DNA of 64,000 bases from Symbiodinium natans (GCA_905221605.1 CAJNDS010002582.1:76001-140000); one strand, 5' to 3'. Numbered from the stretch's first letter, positions 32,103-43,292 are shown. Notes: generated by a model from the sequence alone, not told the origin. Made by a program: numbers and translations.

Positions 32103-32170
32103 AGAACCCAAGGTTGACGTTGAGTCTAAGCCGGACCCCAAGAGGAAGAAAGTCGTCGAACAAGTAACCG
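32103..32170 (+). CDS. Exon-like island, basic
   Basis: Reads EPKVDVESKPDPKRKKVVEQ after an AG acceptor downstream of a long CCCTAGA/CCCTAAA array. PKRKKV resembles a monopartite nuclear localisation signal. Gene unknown. Confidence 0.35.
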
Positions 32171-32871
32171 TAACCAAACAGGGTTTCATTTGAAGGGTTC
32201 TAGGTTTGTAGGGGAAATGGTTACTAGTGGTATTCCCTTATGGTTCCTGTAGAATTAGTTATACTAGAAGAACCCCCCAAAACCTCATTCTAATCATTGA
32301 GGCCCTAGACAGGATCGGGTTTGCGATACCGGTTGCTTCATGCCCAAGGCCCTAAACCCTATAAACCCTGAAGTATAGGACCGTAGGACCCAACGAAGAT
32401 TTTCGACGTACGGGCTCATGGACCGAGCGTTCGAACGTTCGACCCACGAAGACGCAAAGCGTCCCGCGTGGGCCATCGCTCATCTTGCTACGTCTGCACA
32501 TGGAGCTTGGACATAAGCCCTAAACCCTAAACCCTAAAGGTGCCCTAGAACCCAGCATGAAGTGACGAAAGGCTTGTTTTTTTTGCAGGTTGCCCAATCC
32601 GGTTCTTAAAGGACATTCTCGGATCCAACAGCCCCTGCTGCAGATCATCTACACCCAACATTCCAAGACCCCAAACCCTCACTAAAAAACTTTTAAGGAA
32701 CAGACATTTTGTTTTTTTTTAAACCATCCCAACCATGAACTGGAAACCCTCAATTTCCCTCCCCCTCTTAGGGGATGGCGAGTTGCCGAACTTCATCCAA
32801 CTTTCGGGTGGTTGGCCAAATTCTGGTCCCTTTCTGGATTCCTATTATTATAATCGGGCACCTAATATTTA

Positions 32872-33026
32872 CCTGAAGGCCCCTATGTAGTACTTTTTTG
32901 GGGTAGTATACTAGAATCCCCTACAACGAACCCCAAAAGGTTCTACATTGGAACCCTAAACCCGAGACCCTAGACCCTAAACCCTAAACCCCAAACCCTA
33001 AACCCTAAACCCTAAAAGCCTTCAGG
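32872..33026 (+). mobile_element. Element D3 carrying a CCCTAAA array
   Basis: Right arm CTACATTGG-AA, then CCCTAAA repeats, then AGCCTTCAGG: the mirror image of the D2 insertion site. Confidence 0.8.
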
Positions 33027-33333
33027 TAGAGTACCCCAAAAAGGGATCATCATGTTGACAACCACCCATTCGAGCACTGCGGGGCCTTTTGTCTGAAACT
33101 GCGCATCTTGGGTTTCCATAAAGGTTTTAGGGTGTTGAGTTAGGGTTTGGGGTTTAGGGTTTAGGGTTTAGGGTTTAGGGTTAGGGTTTTCGGAGGCGCG
33201 CCCCCCTCATGAAGCAGCTTCCAGGTTCAAAAGGGTTTAGGGCTTAGGGTTCAGAACTCTGAAGCAAAGCAAGAAACAGGGTTGAAGGTTTTTACGTTCA
33301 AGGGCTTCGTAGGGTTTACGAGTACAAGAAAGG

Positions 33334-33425
33334 GGTCGGAATAATTACTAATAGTATTTCCTTATGGTCCCCTGATAGTTATGCTATAAGAACACCAAAA
33401 CCTCTAATTATTGAGGCCCCTATAC
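33334..33425 (+). mobile_element. Element S
   Basis: GGGGTCGGAATAATTACTAA to CTCTAATTATTGAGGCCCC. Relatives at about 31430-31542 and 32208-32310. Confidence 0.6.
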
Positions 33426-33822
33426 TACAGCAGTGCGCACGTGACCAAGCTCCGTACTCAGCGACTTTAAGTTTGTTCTTTCGAAGGCTGCTGGCAGTGG
33501 GGCGGTTCTGTCTGGAGTTTAGGGTTTAGAGTTTATATATATATATATATGTTTTGTTTGGGCTTTTGGGGTGTTTGGGGTTTAGGTTTTTTAGGTTTAG
33601 GGTTTTGGGTTTCGGGTTTGGGGTGTAGGGACGCTGCTGCTAGCATCCCCTCCAGGTCCAGATCCAATATGGGTTCACGTAGCAAGGAAACCCTAAGGTT
33701 TAGGGTTTAGGGTTTAGGGTTTAGGGTTTAGGGTTTAGGGTTTAGGGTTTCCTACGGAATTGGGTACCCCACAGGGTAACAGAGGGAGGAGGTAAGGCGC
33801 CAATATGGTTTTAATTGGGTTA

Positions 33823-33937
33823 TACCTTGGGGACGACATGAACCCTAAAAAGGTTTGTGCTTCATAGAACTTAATCATAACTGTACTAGTATAGGGTATC
33901 TGACCCCAATTTTAGGGTTCATTTGGTCCCCAAGGTT
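33823..33937 (+). mobile_element. Element O
   Basis: ACCTTGGGGACGACATGAAC to GTTCATTTGGTCCCCAAGG, long imperfect inverted repeats. Confidence 0.7.
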
Positions 33938-34014
33938 TTAATTGGGTTTTAACCCTAAACCCTAAACCCTATAAGTGCAGTTATTGTTGGGTTAATACGC
34001 ATGTTGGGTGTTTT

Positions 34015-34078
34015 TCAGCGCGCTGGAGATCCAGGGAGGCCTTCGGGCTCTGGGATGCGGCGGTTTTCAGGGAAGCCT
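34015..34078 (+). CDS. Exon-like island
   Basis: After TTTTTCAG, reads ALEIQGGLRALGCGGFQGSL. CCCTAAA upstream, TTTAGGG downstream. No family. Confidence 0.3.
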
Positions 34079-34436
34079 CGGTTTAGGGTTTAGGGTTTAG
34101 GGTTTAGGGTTTATGGTTTAGGGCACACTTCTGTACAATGCGGACTTCTCGCGACACTCTGGGTGAATGCTGCCGCTGCCGTGTCACCCGTTTTTCAGAA
34201 TTGAGAGAAGACAAGACGCCTTCCACAATTCAGAACATTGCCAACCTGCCTGCGTAGAGGTTCCCAAGATTTACGTCGGACCGATTTGGGTTAGTGTTTC
34301 GCAACCCAAAACCCAAAACCCCAAACCCCAAACCCTAAACCCTAAACCCTAAACCCTAAATCAAGCCTAACAGCCCAGTCCTTCTATTGCTTGGGCCGTT
34401 GCCCGTGGGGGAGCTGAACTCTACCCGATCGTTTTG

Positions 34437-34712
34437 TCCGATGTCCCCCCGCTTATACTAACAGTCCTCAATACTTTGTGGTGCTTTACTGTAACTTTAG
34501 ATCCTTAGCCTTTTTGGGTTTATTGGGCTTCTGCAGTTTCTTAATAAGGCAGCTAATAATTACATTTATTGCTTCCCTGTTAAGTGCAGCCAAGAATAGG
34601 GATGAGAACCAGGTTCATGAGGGTTTAGGGTCTGTACTAGCAGTCCGTAATAGGGATTATAGCAACCCCCCATTAGGATCCCTATTGAGGACTGCTAGTA
34701 TAAGGAGGAACA
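34437..34712 (+). mobile_element. Composite element B11 with C1 inside
   Basis: B left half is cut after CCTCAATA by C1 (34474-34594). After C1 comes a short piece, then a second B right half ending GGAACATCCCAA. Confidence 0.75.
34474..34594 (+). mobile_element. Element C1, TSD AATA
   Basis: CTTTGTGGTGCTTTACTG to CTAAGTGCAGCCAAG... ends CAAG; AATA at 34470 and 34595. Body contains TTAGATCCTTAGCC and a short inverted repeat. Confidence 0.85.
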
Positions 34713-35089
34713 TCCCAATCTGTAGGGTGCTTGCCCTACGCTCAAATCAAATAAACTTCAGATGCCAAATATGGGGGTTTATGATATTCCGGGTACCGTG
34801 TTGGGGTCCATATTATAAGGGGATCCTACTATTTGGGTCTATTTCAGGGTTGCCTATCCTTCGTAAACCCATATGGTGTTGATGCAGCTAGAAAGAAGTT
34901 TTCCGCAGGCAGGATGTGCGACACTGGCGGACGCCAAGGGGATGGGCAATGCCCTCCCTCAACCTCAGGACATAGCTGTCGTATGTCCGGCAGGTATGTC
35001 GGAACTTGAGAATGTAACCCTAAAACCTAGACCCTGTAAACCCTAAGCCGGGCCTGTGATCCTAGACCCTAAACCCTGGACCCTAGGCC

Positions 35090-35240
35090 TCGACCAGGAA
35101 GACCTCCGTGCCGAACATTCGCGGGATGTGCATTGCAGCGACGTGGGTTCCCACCTTGTTGAGAAAAGTCGTTGCCTCGCTTGAGCGGAAAGCCGCATCG
35201 CTCGTGCTCCAGATCTCGATGAAGCCTGAACAAGACAACA
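35090..35240. CDS. Coding-like segment, strand uncertain
   Basis: Open on both strands. The minus strand reads FIEIWSTSDAAFRSSEATTF then LNKVGTHVAAMHIPRMF with strong G/C third positions and a CTTGTTCAG acceptor. The plus strand is also open. No family recognised. Confidence 0.35.
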
Positions 35241-35330
35241 GCCTAGAACCCTCTTATAAACCCTAAATGAACCCTAAACCCTAAACCCTAAGCCCCCCCC
35301 CCCACCCGCGCAAGTTGGAGCTCGAGAGTT

Positions 35331-35392
35331 CCAAGTGGCAGACAGAAACCCAATCTTGCCAAAGCTCCTGCGAAGGGACGGAGCAGATCTAG
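35331..35392 (+). CDS. Exon-like island
   Basis: After GCGCAAG, reads LELESSKWQTETQSCQSSCE. CCCTAAA and C-run upstream, TTTAGGG downstream. Confidence 0.3.
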
Positions 35393-36337
35393 GGCTTAGG
35401 GTTTAGGGTTTAGGGTTTAGGGTTTAGGGTTAAGGAGGAACGTTACGCCCCAAACCCTAAACCACCTCAAAGCCACTAGACCCCTCAACCCAAATCTGGG
35501 AGCTGACCTGAACTTGTCGTTGGATACTGTATAGATGTGACCACTCCACTGTGAAGACCGCAGGTTAACCTTTGCCCTTTTAAGGTTTCCCGTGATTGAG
35601 AATTAAACCCAGAAAACTTAAACCCTCAATCCACAAGCACACAAGCTGGCGCTGTTTTTTTTTGGGTGCTCGTGTTGCAACTTCCTATGCTGCAGCAAAC
35701 ATGTACGGTTTTAGGACTATATCCAGTATCTGCTAAACATGCCCATAACCCTAAGCCCTAGACCCTTTGACCCAAGCCCTGTAAGCCGGTAGCTCCTAAT
35801 CCCCTAAACCCAACCCCTAAACCCTAAACCCTATATAGGTTGTTTTTTTGCTGGAGCCTTGGAGAATGGTCTCCTGCCACTTGTAACGCAGTCATTCAAA
35901 GCGCAGTCGGCAGGACGACGCGCCGTGGAAAAAGCTGCAGGGTCCAGGGTTTTGGGTCTAGGGTTTAGGGTTTAGGGAGGAACTTCAAATAAACTACAGT
36001 GAGGTCGTTCGGGTGATTCTTTCGGGGCCAAGAATTAGGTATCCATAGCATTCTTCACAAGTCGTTTAGAACGTCTTGGACAGTTTCAGGCAGCCCGCTT
36101 CTCTATAACCCTAAACCCTAAACCCTAAACCCTAAACCCTTAAACCCTCAACAATCAGCTTACCCGGTCCGGCCCCTGAAGACTACATCCCCCTTAGCAA
36201 TTCTTGTTTACGTTTATTTCTGCAAAACCATGGGTAGATTCAAATACGATGTGTTTTTTTAAGTTTCTGAGGAGCACCGGGTCAGATCATAGTCGTTGGC
36301 TGCATGTGTGGAGGGCTTTTGGCAACCAAGCAGTCTT

Positions 36338-36452
36338 CTAGGATGCCCAGTGGTGCCCTTATTCCCTTTTTTGGGGCTCGAGGTTCCCCTATAAACCCCT
36401 TTAAGCAAAAAAAGGGCACCCTTTTTACATCCTAGGTTGCTGGGCAACCTAG
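36338..36452 (+). mobile_element. Element A4, target duplication degraded
   Basis: Complete inverted ends CTAGGATGCCCAG and CTGGGCAACCTAG. Flanks TCTT and CATT no longer match. Confidence 0.8.
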
Positions 36453-36533
36453 CATTGTTCAAAGAAGCAACCATGAGCAAAGATCGGCTCTTCCCTCCCC
36501 TCGAGCACGGAAGCATGAACCACTCAGGGTTCA

Positions 36534-36626
36534 CCTGAAGGCTCCAATGTAGTTCCTTTTTTGGGTTCGTTATAGGGGATTTACGTATGCTACCCTTAAA
36601 ACGCTGCTACATAGGAGCCTTTACTA
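36534..36626 (+). mobile_element. Element D4
   Basis: CCTGAAGGCTCCAATGTAG to CTACATAGGAGCCTTTA; right tip decayed. Confidence 0.7.
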
Positions 36627-37203
36627 ACCTAAACCCTAAATCCTAAGCCTAAACCCTAGAATTTAGGTCGGGCGGAGAGCATGTGCGTAGATCTTCAGAT
36701 TTTTCTTTCGGGTGCATGGTTTCAGGTTCAGGGTCCCAGCTCGGGGTTTCAGGGTTCAGGGTTTAGGGTTTAGGGTTTAGGGTTTAGGGGTACTTCTAAC
36801 CCCAATTCTATCTGTATTCATAAGCCCCCTAAGTCCTCCAAGCAGGTTATAAGTCGACTTATAATGGGGGTTATAAGTACCCATGAACCTCCAAGTAAGG
36901 TTGTACCCCTAAAGGTTCGCCTTAATATCCTCTTGACATGGCCCTGATATTTCCTTCAGGGGTCCTAAAAAAGGAACCCCAACACCCAAGGGTACAACCT
37001 TAAGGGTCCAAGCTAGAACCCCTAGAACTTAGCAACCAAAACATCTCATCTTCCTCAACCTTTTATCTGCCTCAGCCCTAAGGACTTCCCCAAAAGCCTC
37101 CCAACCTCAAGCCCCTCTTAAGCCTATACCCGGAACCCCTAAACCCTGAACCCCTAAACCCCAAAACCCGAAACCCTAAACCCGAAACCCCCAGAGTTCC
37201 AAG

Positions 37204-37287
37204 GGCTGCAAGCGCCTGACCATCGGAGTCCTTGGATTGGTTCTTGCGGGCGCTGCCGGCGCAGGCCGTGGCTTCACAAGCGGGGCT
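37204..37287 (+). CDS. Exon with signal-peptide-like sequence
   Basis: Reads GCKRLTIGVLGLVLAGAAGA then GRGFTSG: basic residues, a hydrophobic core and small residues, as in a signal peptide or membrane anchor. Acceptor TTCCAAG, CCCTAAA array upstream, TTTAGGG array downstream. The start codon is not in this exon. Confidence 0.4.
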
Positions 37288-38239
37288 TAGGGTTTAGGGT
37301 TTAGGGTTTAGGGTTTAGGGTTTAGGGTTTAGCGCCCTCATGGGGTTCTTTGTTGTATTTCCTGCTGGGTTTAAGACGATGATACAGTTAGGACGACTTT
37401 TTGAGAGGGTTTAGGTGGCCAACCTAGTTATTTTCATAGGGGTTTCGGGGGCAGGGTTGGTGGGCTTGTGGGCATCAGGGTTCGGGTTTTAGGATTAGGG
37501 TTTAGTGTTTCGGGCTTAGGGTCTGGGAGTATTCTTATGCTGTTGGGTTTAGGGCCCCTTCGTTAAGGCACGTGCCATATGTTAGGATGTGGGGTGCATA
37601 TTCGCCTTGATACCCTTATAAACCCTAAACGTGTTTGGGGGCTTTTTGGGATCCCTTTACGGGGATTCTATTCTGTTTGGGTATAAAAGGGGTACCCTCA
37701 TCTTGGGAAATACCCATTTTATCCTAAGGTTTTGTTAGGATTTGGGGTGGGCATATTTGCCTTCAGTCCCTCAACCCTAAACCCATATTATTCCTAAGCA
37801 AAATCTTGGGTCCTGTGGGTTCTCGGGGTTTGGGATTGGGGGCTTAGGAGGCTTTTGAGTTGGTCTTTTGCGCTTAGGATTTTGGAGACTTTTGGGGTTT
37901 CGGGTTTAGGGTTTTGGGGGGTTTTGGTTGTTTTGGGTTTTGGGTTTTGGGTTGGGGGGGGGGGGGGGGGGGGGTTGGGGTTGATTTGAGGGTTGTTTAG
38001 TGGTTTTTTGGGTGGGGGTTTTGAGGTTTTGCCGGCCTAAACCCTAAACCCTAAACCCTAAACCCTTCGTGTCTTGGAGAGTTGTTTATGGTTACGTTGC
38101 TCACACCACCAGCCATTCGAAGCCCTACCTTAAGAACCCAAGACCTGCTTTTGGTAGGCGACCTAAGAATCCTATAAGGGGGTTTTTATAATCATAACCT
38201 ACCAAAAAAGTAGTTTTGGGGTTCTTCACCCTTCTTGCG

Positions 38240-38756
38240 AAGGCCTCATCATCGACGAGTTCGGGAGTAAGAAGCCGACCTTCGGACAAAAACTAATACA
38301 GGGCCTGGACTGGCGGTGGGCTCTTGAGGGAGGGCTTGAGTGCTGAGGCTTTGAGTGCTATGGATCCAATCCCGAGTCTGCCACCTTTTGGGTTCACAAG
38401 GATGTGTTGCGTTTCTGCCGCAAGGCCGGAATCTTCTGTAGTCCGTACTGAGAAGGATCCGAAGATTCTTACGGGCTCTAAGCCCCCGGGGCAGGACTCC
38501 GATTCTAGGATGCCCAGTAGTGCCCTTATTCCCTTTTTTGGGGCTCCAGGTTCCACTATAAACGGGGCTCTAGGTTCCCCTATAAACCCCTTTAAGCAAA
38601 AAAGGGGCACCCTTTTTAATCCTAGGTTACTGGGCAACCTAGGATTTCCCCTATCAGCTGCCATGCGCCGTTTCGGGGATGCAGTTTGTTGTTCGTTCCA
38701 AGCACCGGCAACGCCCGAAACTCCCTGCAACCCTCATGGAATCAGTCCGAACCACC
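38240..38756 (+). CDS. Exon cluster of unknown gene, interrupted by introner A5
   Basis: Open stretches read GLIIDEFGSKKPTFGQKLIQ (about 38240-38300) and FGFTRMCCVSAARPE to PPGQDSD (about 38300-38500). Removing A5 with one GATT copy continues the frame as FPYQLPCAVSGMQFVVRSKH and ends at a TAA formed at the I2 insertion site. The opposite strand is also fairly open, so strand is not certain. No domain recognised. Confidence 0.35.
38505..38642 (+). mobile_element. Element A5, TSD GATT, internal duplication
   Basis: GATT at 38501 and 38643. The inner phrase GGGGCTC-AGGTTCC-CTATAAAC occurs twice, making it about 25 bp longer than other copies. Confidence 0.85.
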
Positions 38757-38758
38757 TA

Positions 38759-38860
38759 CTTAGTAGTAAAGTAGATAACCTTTAACCTTTTTGGGTTAAT
38801 ATATTCCCCTTATAATCCCAAAGGTTAACCTTTAAAACCCCTAGGTATTGGACAACAAAG
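38759..38860 (+). mobile_element. Element I2, TSD CCTA
   Basis: CTTAGTAGTAAAGTAG to GGACAACAAAG; CCTA at 38755 and 38861. Confidence 0.85.
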
Positions 38861-39073
38861 CCTAAGTCTTGTAAAGCCAAGCTTTCGAAGGTTCTATGAG
38901 GTGACTCGGGCGGGCGGGATAACTGTCCGCTGCGGTGGGACACAGGATACAAGGAGTGGAGACGTTCATGAGTGTTCACAGCATGCACTGGCCGTACCCC
39001 AACCCACCCGCAGTACAAGCAAGCCATGGCTGGTGAGGCCGCGTCCGCGTGCGAAACAACTCGTCTACACCCT
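38861..39073 (+). CDS. Exon-like segment of unknown gene
   Basis: Between introner I2 and element D5 one frame is open throughout, with TRAGGITVRCGGTQD and VHECSQHALAVPQPTRS. No family recognised. Confidence 0.3.
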
Positions 39074-39074
39074 A

Positions 39075-39110
39075 CCTGAAGGCTCCAATGTAGTTCATTT
39101 TTGGTTTAGT
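39075..39110 (+). mobile_element. Element D5, left arm only
   Basis: CCTGAAGGCTCCAATGTAG then TTCATTTTTGGTTTAG, abruptly joined to coding-like sequence. Confidence 0.6.
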
Positions 39111-39111
39111 T

Positions 39112-39236
39112 CTGCCGAGGTCACCGGGTCCATCGCCGAGCCCTGCACCTACGCCGACGCCTACCCCGACCCCGACTCCCACGCCCACGCCCACGCCTCC
39201 GCCCACGCCTTCACCACCGGCACCTTTGCAAAATTT
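39112..39236 (+). CDS. Exon encoding a Pro/Thr/Ser-rich linker
   Basis: One frame reads PSPSPAPTPTPTPTPTPTP then PPTPSPPAPL, a classic extended linker of secreted or cell-wall proteins. With the signal-like exon at 37204 this suggests a secreted protein gene. TTTAGGG repeats follow directly. Confidence 0.45.
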
Positions 39237-39579
39237 AGAGGGTTTAGGGTGTAGGGTTTAGGGTTTAGGGTTTAGGGTTTAGGGTTTAGGGTTTAGGGTT
39301 TAGGGTTTAGCCTCCTCCCACATTTCAGTGGTCATGGCATACGGGGGGTTTACGAAAAGAAGGGACCCCTAGTATAAAACCCCCGAATAGTTGGATTCCC
39401 TTATCATAAGGACCCCCGATGAGGTACCCCGAATATCGGAAACCCCCATATTGAATTTTGGATGCTCGGTATTTGTTTGCTAGTTCTTCGGTGGGCTTCT
39501 TTTTCGTCGGAGATGTTTAGGGTTCAAAGTTGTCCAAGCCGCTGGACCAACAAGTGCTCCGTCCCTAAGCTCTGAACCT

Positions 39580-39672
39580 CAAGCCCTTATACCAACAGTC
39601 CTTAAAAGGGATTTTGGTACCCCCTACTATAATCCCTACTACGGACTGCCAGCACAAGGGGAAACATCCCAA
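39580..39672 (+). mobile_element. Element B12, left end lost
   Basis: CTTATACCAACAGTCCTTAA to GGGGAAACATCCCAA. Confidence 0.7.
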
Positions 39673-39773
39673 CCTATAACCCTAAACCCTAAACCCCCAG
39701 GACCCCTTTTAAAGGCGAGGCCAGCGGCCTAGAAACCCTGGAGATCCAAATTACCAAGGCTGATCCCCTAAAC

Positions 39774-39984
39774 CTTGGGATGTTACCCCTTATACGAACA
39801 GTCCTCAATACTTTGTGGTGCTTTACTGTAACTTTAGATCCTTAGCCTTTTTGGGTTTATTGGGCTTCTTAATAAGGCAGCCAAAAAATTGAATTTCTAG
39901 CTACCCTGCTAAGTGCAGCCAAGTATACTAGCAGTCGTTCGTAGGGCTTATAATATAGGGGGGGGTACTACAATTCCTTATTAA
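39774..39984 (+). mobile_element. Composite element B13 with C2 inside
   Basis: B left half again cut exactly after CCTCAATA by C2 (39811-39923). The right half continues with a G-run and is then broken by A6. Confidence 0.75.
39811..39923 (+). mobile_element. Element C2
   Basis: Near-identical to C1. Left flank AATA, right flank TATA. Confidence 0.8.
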
Positions 39985-40084
39985 CTAGGATGCCCAGTAG
40001 TGCCCTTATTCCCTTTTTGGGGCTCTAGGTTCCCCTATAAACCCCTTTAAGCAAAAAAGGGCACCCTTTTTAATCCTAGGTTAC
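39985..40084 (+). mobile_element. Element A6, right end truncated, inside a B element
   Basis: Starts CTAGGATGCCCAGTA but stops at CCTAGGTTA before CTGGGC. Located within the remains of B13. Confidence 0.7.
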
Positions 40085-40129
40085 GGACTGTGCGTCTGGT
40101 GTGAATGTTGAAAGAATTGGACCCCAAGC

Positions 40130-40217
40130 TTGGGAGATTCCCCCGTTAGACTAGCAGTCCCTAGTACCTGATTATTTTTCCCTATTGCGGACTGTTAGTA
40201 TAAGGGGGAACATCCCA
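40130..40217 (+). mobile_element. Element B14
   Basis: TTGGGAGATTCCCCCG to AAGGGGGAACATCCCAA; flanks CCCCAAGC and CCCCAAAG are a likely eroded 8-bp duplication. Confidence 0.75.
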
Positions 40218-40294
40218 ACCCCAAAGCCCTTAAACAAAAACAACCCGATGCAAGGTTCCTAGGCAGATGGCCACAAAGAAGCTTATAAAGCTTA

Positions 40295-40436
40295 CCTGAA
40301 GGCTCCTATGCAGTACCTTTTTGGGGTAGCATACCAAGATCCCCTATAGCTAACCCAAAAAGGAACCACATTAGAACCCTAAACCCTAAAAGCCCTCAGG
40401 TAGGGTACCCCTAAAGGGATCATAACAGCCTTCAGG
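40295..40436 (+). mobile_element. Element D6 carrying a short CCCTAAA array
   Basis: Right arm CCACATTAGAA, CCCTAAA repeats, AGCCCTCAGG: same breakpoint as D3. A further AGCCTTCAGG end follows. Confidence 0.78.
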
Positions 40437-40439
40437 TAA

Positions 40440-42960
40440 ACCCCACCTTGTGATTGCGAGGTTGCGCCGTTCGATTGCCTCAGCAGCAGCTTCGACTGCG
40501 TCAGGTCTTGGCTGGGTTTGTGTTCCTTGCAGGCCAAATGAAACCCCCTAAACCCTACACCCTAAACCCTAAACCCTAAACCTAAACAAAGGGTTCGGGA
40601 ACTTCAGCCGCAGCCAGTTATTTGCGAAGATGCTCTCTTGCTTTACTATCATACTTAGCTTCAAGGCCGCAAGCTAGTCGGTGCTGCACGCCGAAATCCA
40701 CACCCTGATCCGCAAAAAACACCGGGAGCAAACAACCTCTCAGACCTAATAGCTTTAGACACGATTCGGCCTATAACCCTCAAGCGGTAAGGCCTACAAC
40801 CCTCCACCCTACAAGGCCTAAAACCCTTAACCCTAACAGCCATGGAAACCCCGAAAAACCCTAAGAACGCAAAAACAAATCTCACCCTCAAAATCCCAAA
40901 AGCCCACGAACGCTACAAACCCATCCCAAGCATCTCAATCCCTCTTTGAAGATCTGCCTCTTTGGGATTTCGGGCTTTCGGCCTTGAAGTTGTCGGCTAA
41001 GGGTTTTGTTGCGTTTCTGTTTCCCTCTTTATTTATTTTATTTTATTTTATTATTTATTTTTTTTTTTTTTGGGGGGGGGGGGGGGGGGGCGTGCGGGTT
41101 TATAGGGCCTATAGGGCTTAGAGGGCTTAGAGGCTTGGGAGGGTTTCAAGGGCTTGCGTGTTGCAGTATTTTTTCGGGATTATGGGGTTTATAGGCGTTT
41201 ACACCCTCGACCCGAATCTCTGCACAGGGTTTAGGTTGTTTTCTCCTAAACCGAATGTCTTTGAGGCACCCTAGCCGAGAAACAGATCCCAAGCTTGAGG
41301 CCCAAAACTTGGGATGTGCCCCCTTATACTAACAGTCCTTCATAGTGATTATAATAGGGGGGGGGGGGTACTATAATCCCCATGAAGCACGGTTAGTATA
41401 AGGTGGAACATCCCAAACCAAAACCTCCCAGCTCTAAGCCCAAAGACCCAAGAGCCTGACATTCTCTACCATTTGTTTCAGAATCCCCCCCCCCCAAAAA
41501 AAAAAAAAAGTAATAATCCCATTCTTACCCTTAGACGTGTGTTTTTTATTTTCGGGGGGGGGGGGGGTTCTCTTAGACAATTAATCGTTCTTAAACCCCT
41601 CAAGCCCCACTAAGTCCTAGAACCCACAACGCCCAAGCTATGAGCTGCTTGTAGAACCCTCAGCCCCGCAGTCCCAACCGTAGCTGAAGACCCCTGAAAC
41701 CCGAGACCCTAAACCCTAAACCCTAAACCCTAAACCCTAAACCCTAAACCCTTTTAACATGATGGTCCCTTTTTTAAAATGTCGGCTCCGTACCATACTA
41801 GGGAGCCCGGAAGGGAACCTAATTTGGGGGGGCGTTTTGTAGAGAGCTCCTAGGGTTTAGGGTTTAGGGTTTCGGGTTTAGGGTTTAGGGTCATAAGTTT
41901 AGGCTTTAAGGTTTAGGGTTCTTTTGGAGGAGGGGTCGATTCCCTATTTAGGGCTTAGGGGTTCTGAACTCCTGGGTTCCCCTACTACCCTCTATACTAC
42001 CCTTGCCTAGGTTCCCCCAATAGTTGGGTTTAGGGTTTAGGGTTTAGGGTTTAGGGTTTAGGGTTTAGGGTTTAGGGTTTAGGGTTTAGGGAAGGTCATT
42101 TAGGGATAATGCTAGGGGGCGTAGAATAGATAGTAGGAAAACCCATGATAAACCCCTGAAGTGTCTGGTCGCCAAGGCCTGGATTTGGGTGAGGTGGCGA
42201 ACGCCTCACAGAAAGGCTTGGCGAGGGTCTAGCTATAGGGTTTATCCAAGGCAAACTGGGATTTTTGGTCTCGTTCCACCCTCTTCCCACCCCTCTTCCC
42301 CCCACTCCCTCCGGTGTCAGGTCTGCTCCTCACGAAGCGCGGAGAGATGAGACCTAAGCAAGCCTACATTTAATGTGGTATCTATTCCGCTATGACTTGG
42401 CCCCCATGATGGCCATACTTAGAGGCTTAAGGGAATGAAGCGTGGGCTATCAGTACAGTCATAATGGGTTCATCAGTACCATGAACCTCCAAGTAAGGAC
42501 TTACAAATGTGCGCAGAGACTCAGGCACCGACAGCCTGTACACCGCGGGTTTAGGGTTTAGGGTTTAGGGTTTAGGGTTCAGGGTTTAGGGTTTAGGGTT
42601 TAGGGTTTATTTCATGGGCCCTTAATATGGTCCCTTTCCCCCCCCTTAAAGGGTTCTGAAGTACGGGCCCTTAATTTGTACAAGGTTTATGAGGGATATA
42701 AGGGCCTTAAGAATACTAAGGGGCCATGTAACTACCCTAAGATTGTCAGCTCACACGACGACCTCACTGTTTGAAGGGTTTCCTGGTGTTTTTGCAAGAC
42801 CCGAACTGGTCTCCTACACTCCGAAGCAAAGCAAGCAAAGCAGCATCCGAGCCCTGAAAACGAAAACCTTTCCTAACCCAAGAGGCCCTACAAGCCCTAA
42901 ACCCTAAACAGTAGAAGCCTTTAGAAATCAGCCCTCAACCCCAGGAGGCAAAAACTAACC
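40440..42960. other. Repeats and B15, no supported gene
   Basis: CCCTAAA at 41708-41752, TTTAGGG at 41850-41890 and 42027-42090, poly-C/A and poly-T/G tracts. No exon-like island stood out. Confidence 0.45.
41309..41416 (+). mobile_element. Element B15, 8-bp TSD
   Basis: TTGGGATGTGCCCCCTTATA to GGTGGAACATCCCAA; flanks CCCAAAAC and ACCAAAAC match 7 of 8. Confidence 0.8.
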
Positions 42961-43114
42961 CCAAACCCTAAACCCTAACCCCCCCCCCCCAAACCCCAAA
43001 CCCTAAACCCTAAACCCCAAACCCTAAACCCCAAACCCTAAACCCTAAACCCTAAACCCCCCTAAACCCCAAGCCCAAAGCTCCATTGCGTGGAACATCG
43101 TCCGAGCATCGGGG

Positions 43115-43182
43115 TTCCAGGGATCGCCGTCGACGACACGACCTTCCAGAAGTGCACCACTAGGATCCCGAGGCGGCAGCTT
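43115..43182 (+). CDS. Exon-like island
   Basis: After GTTCCAG, reads GIAVDDTTFQKCTTRIPRRQ. CCCTAAA array upstream, long TTTAGGG array immediately downstream. Confidence 0.35.
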
Positions 43183-43292
43183 AGGGTTTAGGGTTTAGGG
43201 TTTAGGGTTTAGGGTTTAGGGTTTAGGGTTTAGGGTTTAGGGTTTAGGGTTTAGGGTTTAGGGTTTAGGTTTAGGGTTTAGGGTTTAGGGTT
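43183..43292 (+). repeat. TTTAGGG array
   Basis: About 15 units directly after an exon-like island. Confidence 0.95.

Noticed and set aside
38293-38785. Long open frame running straight through element A5 on both strands
   Set aside because: The element is a mobile repeat with a GATT duplication; reading through it is chance openness.
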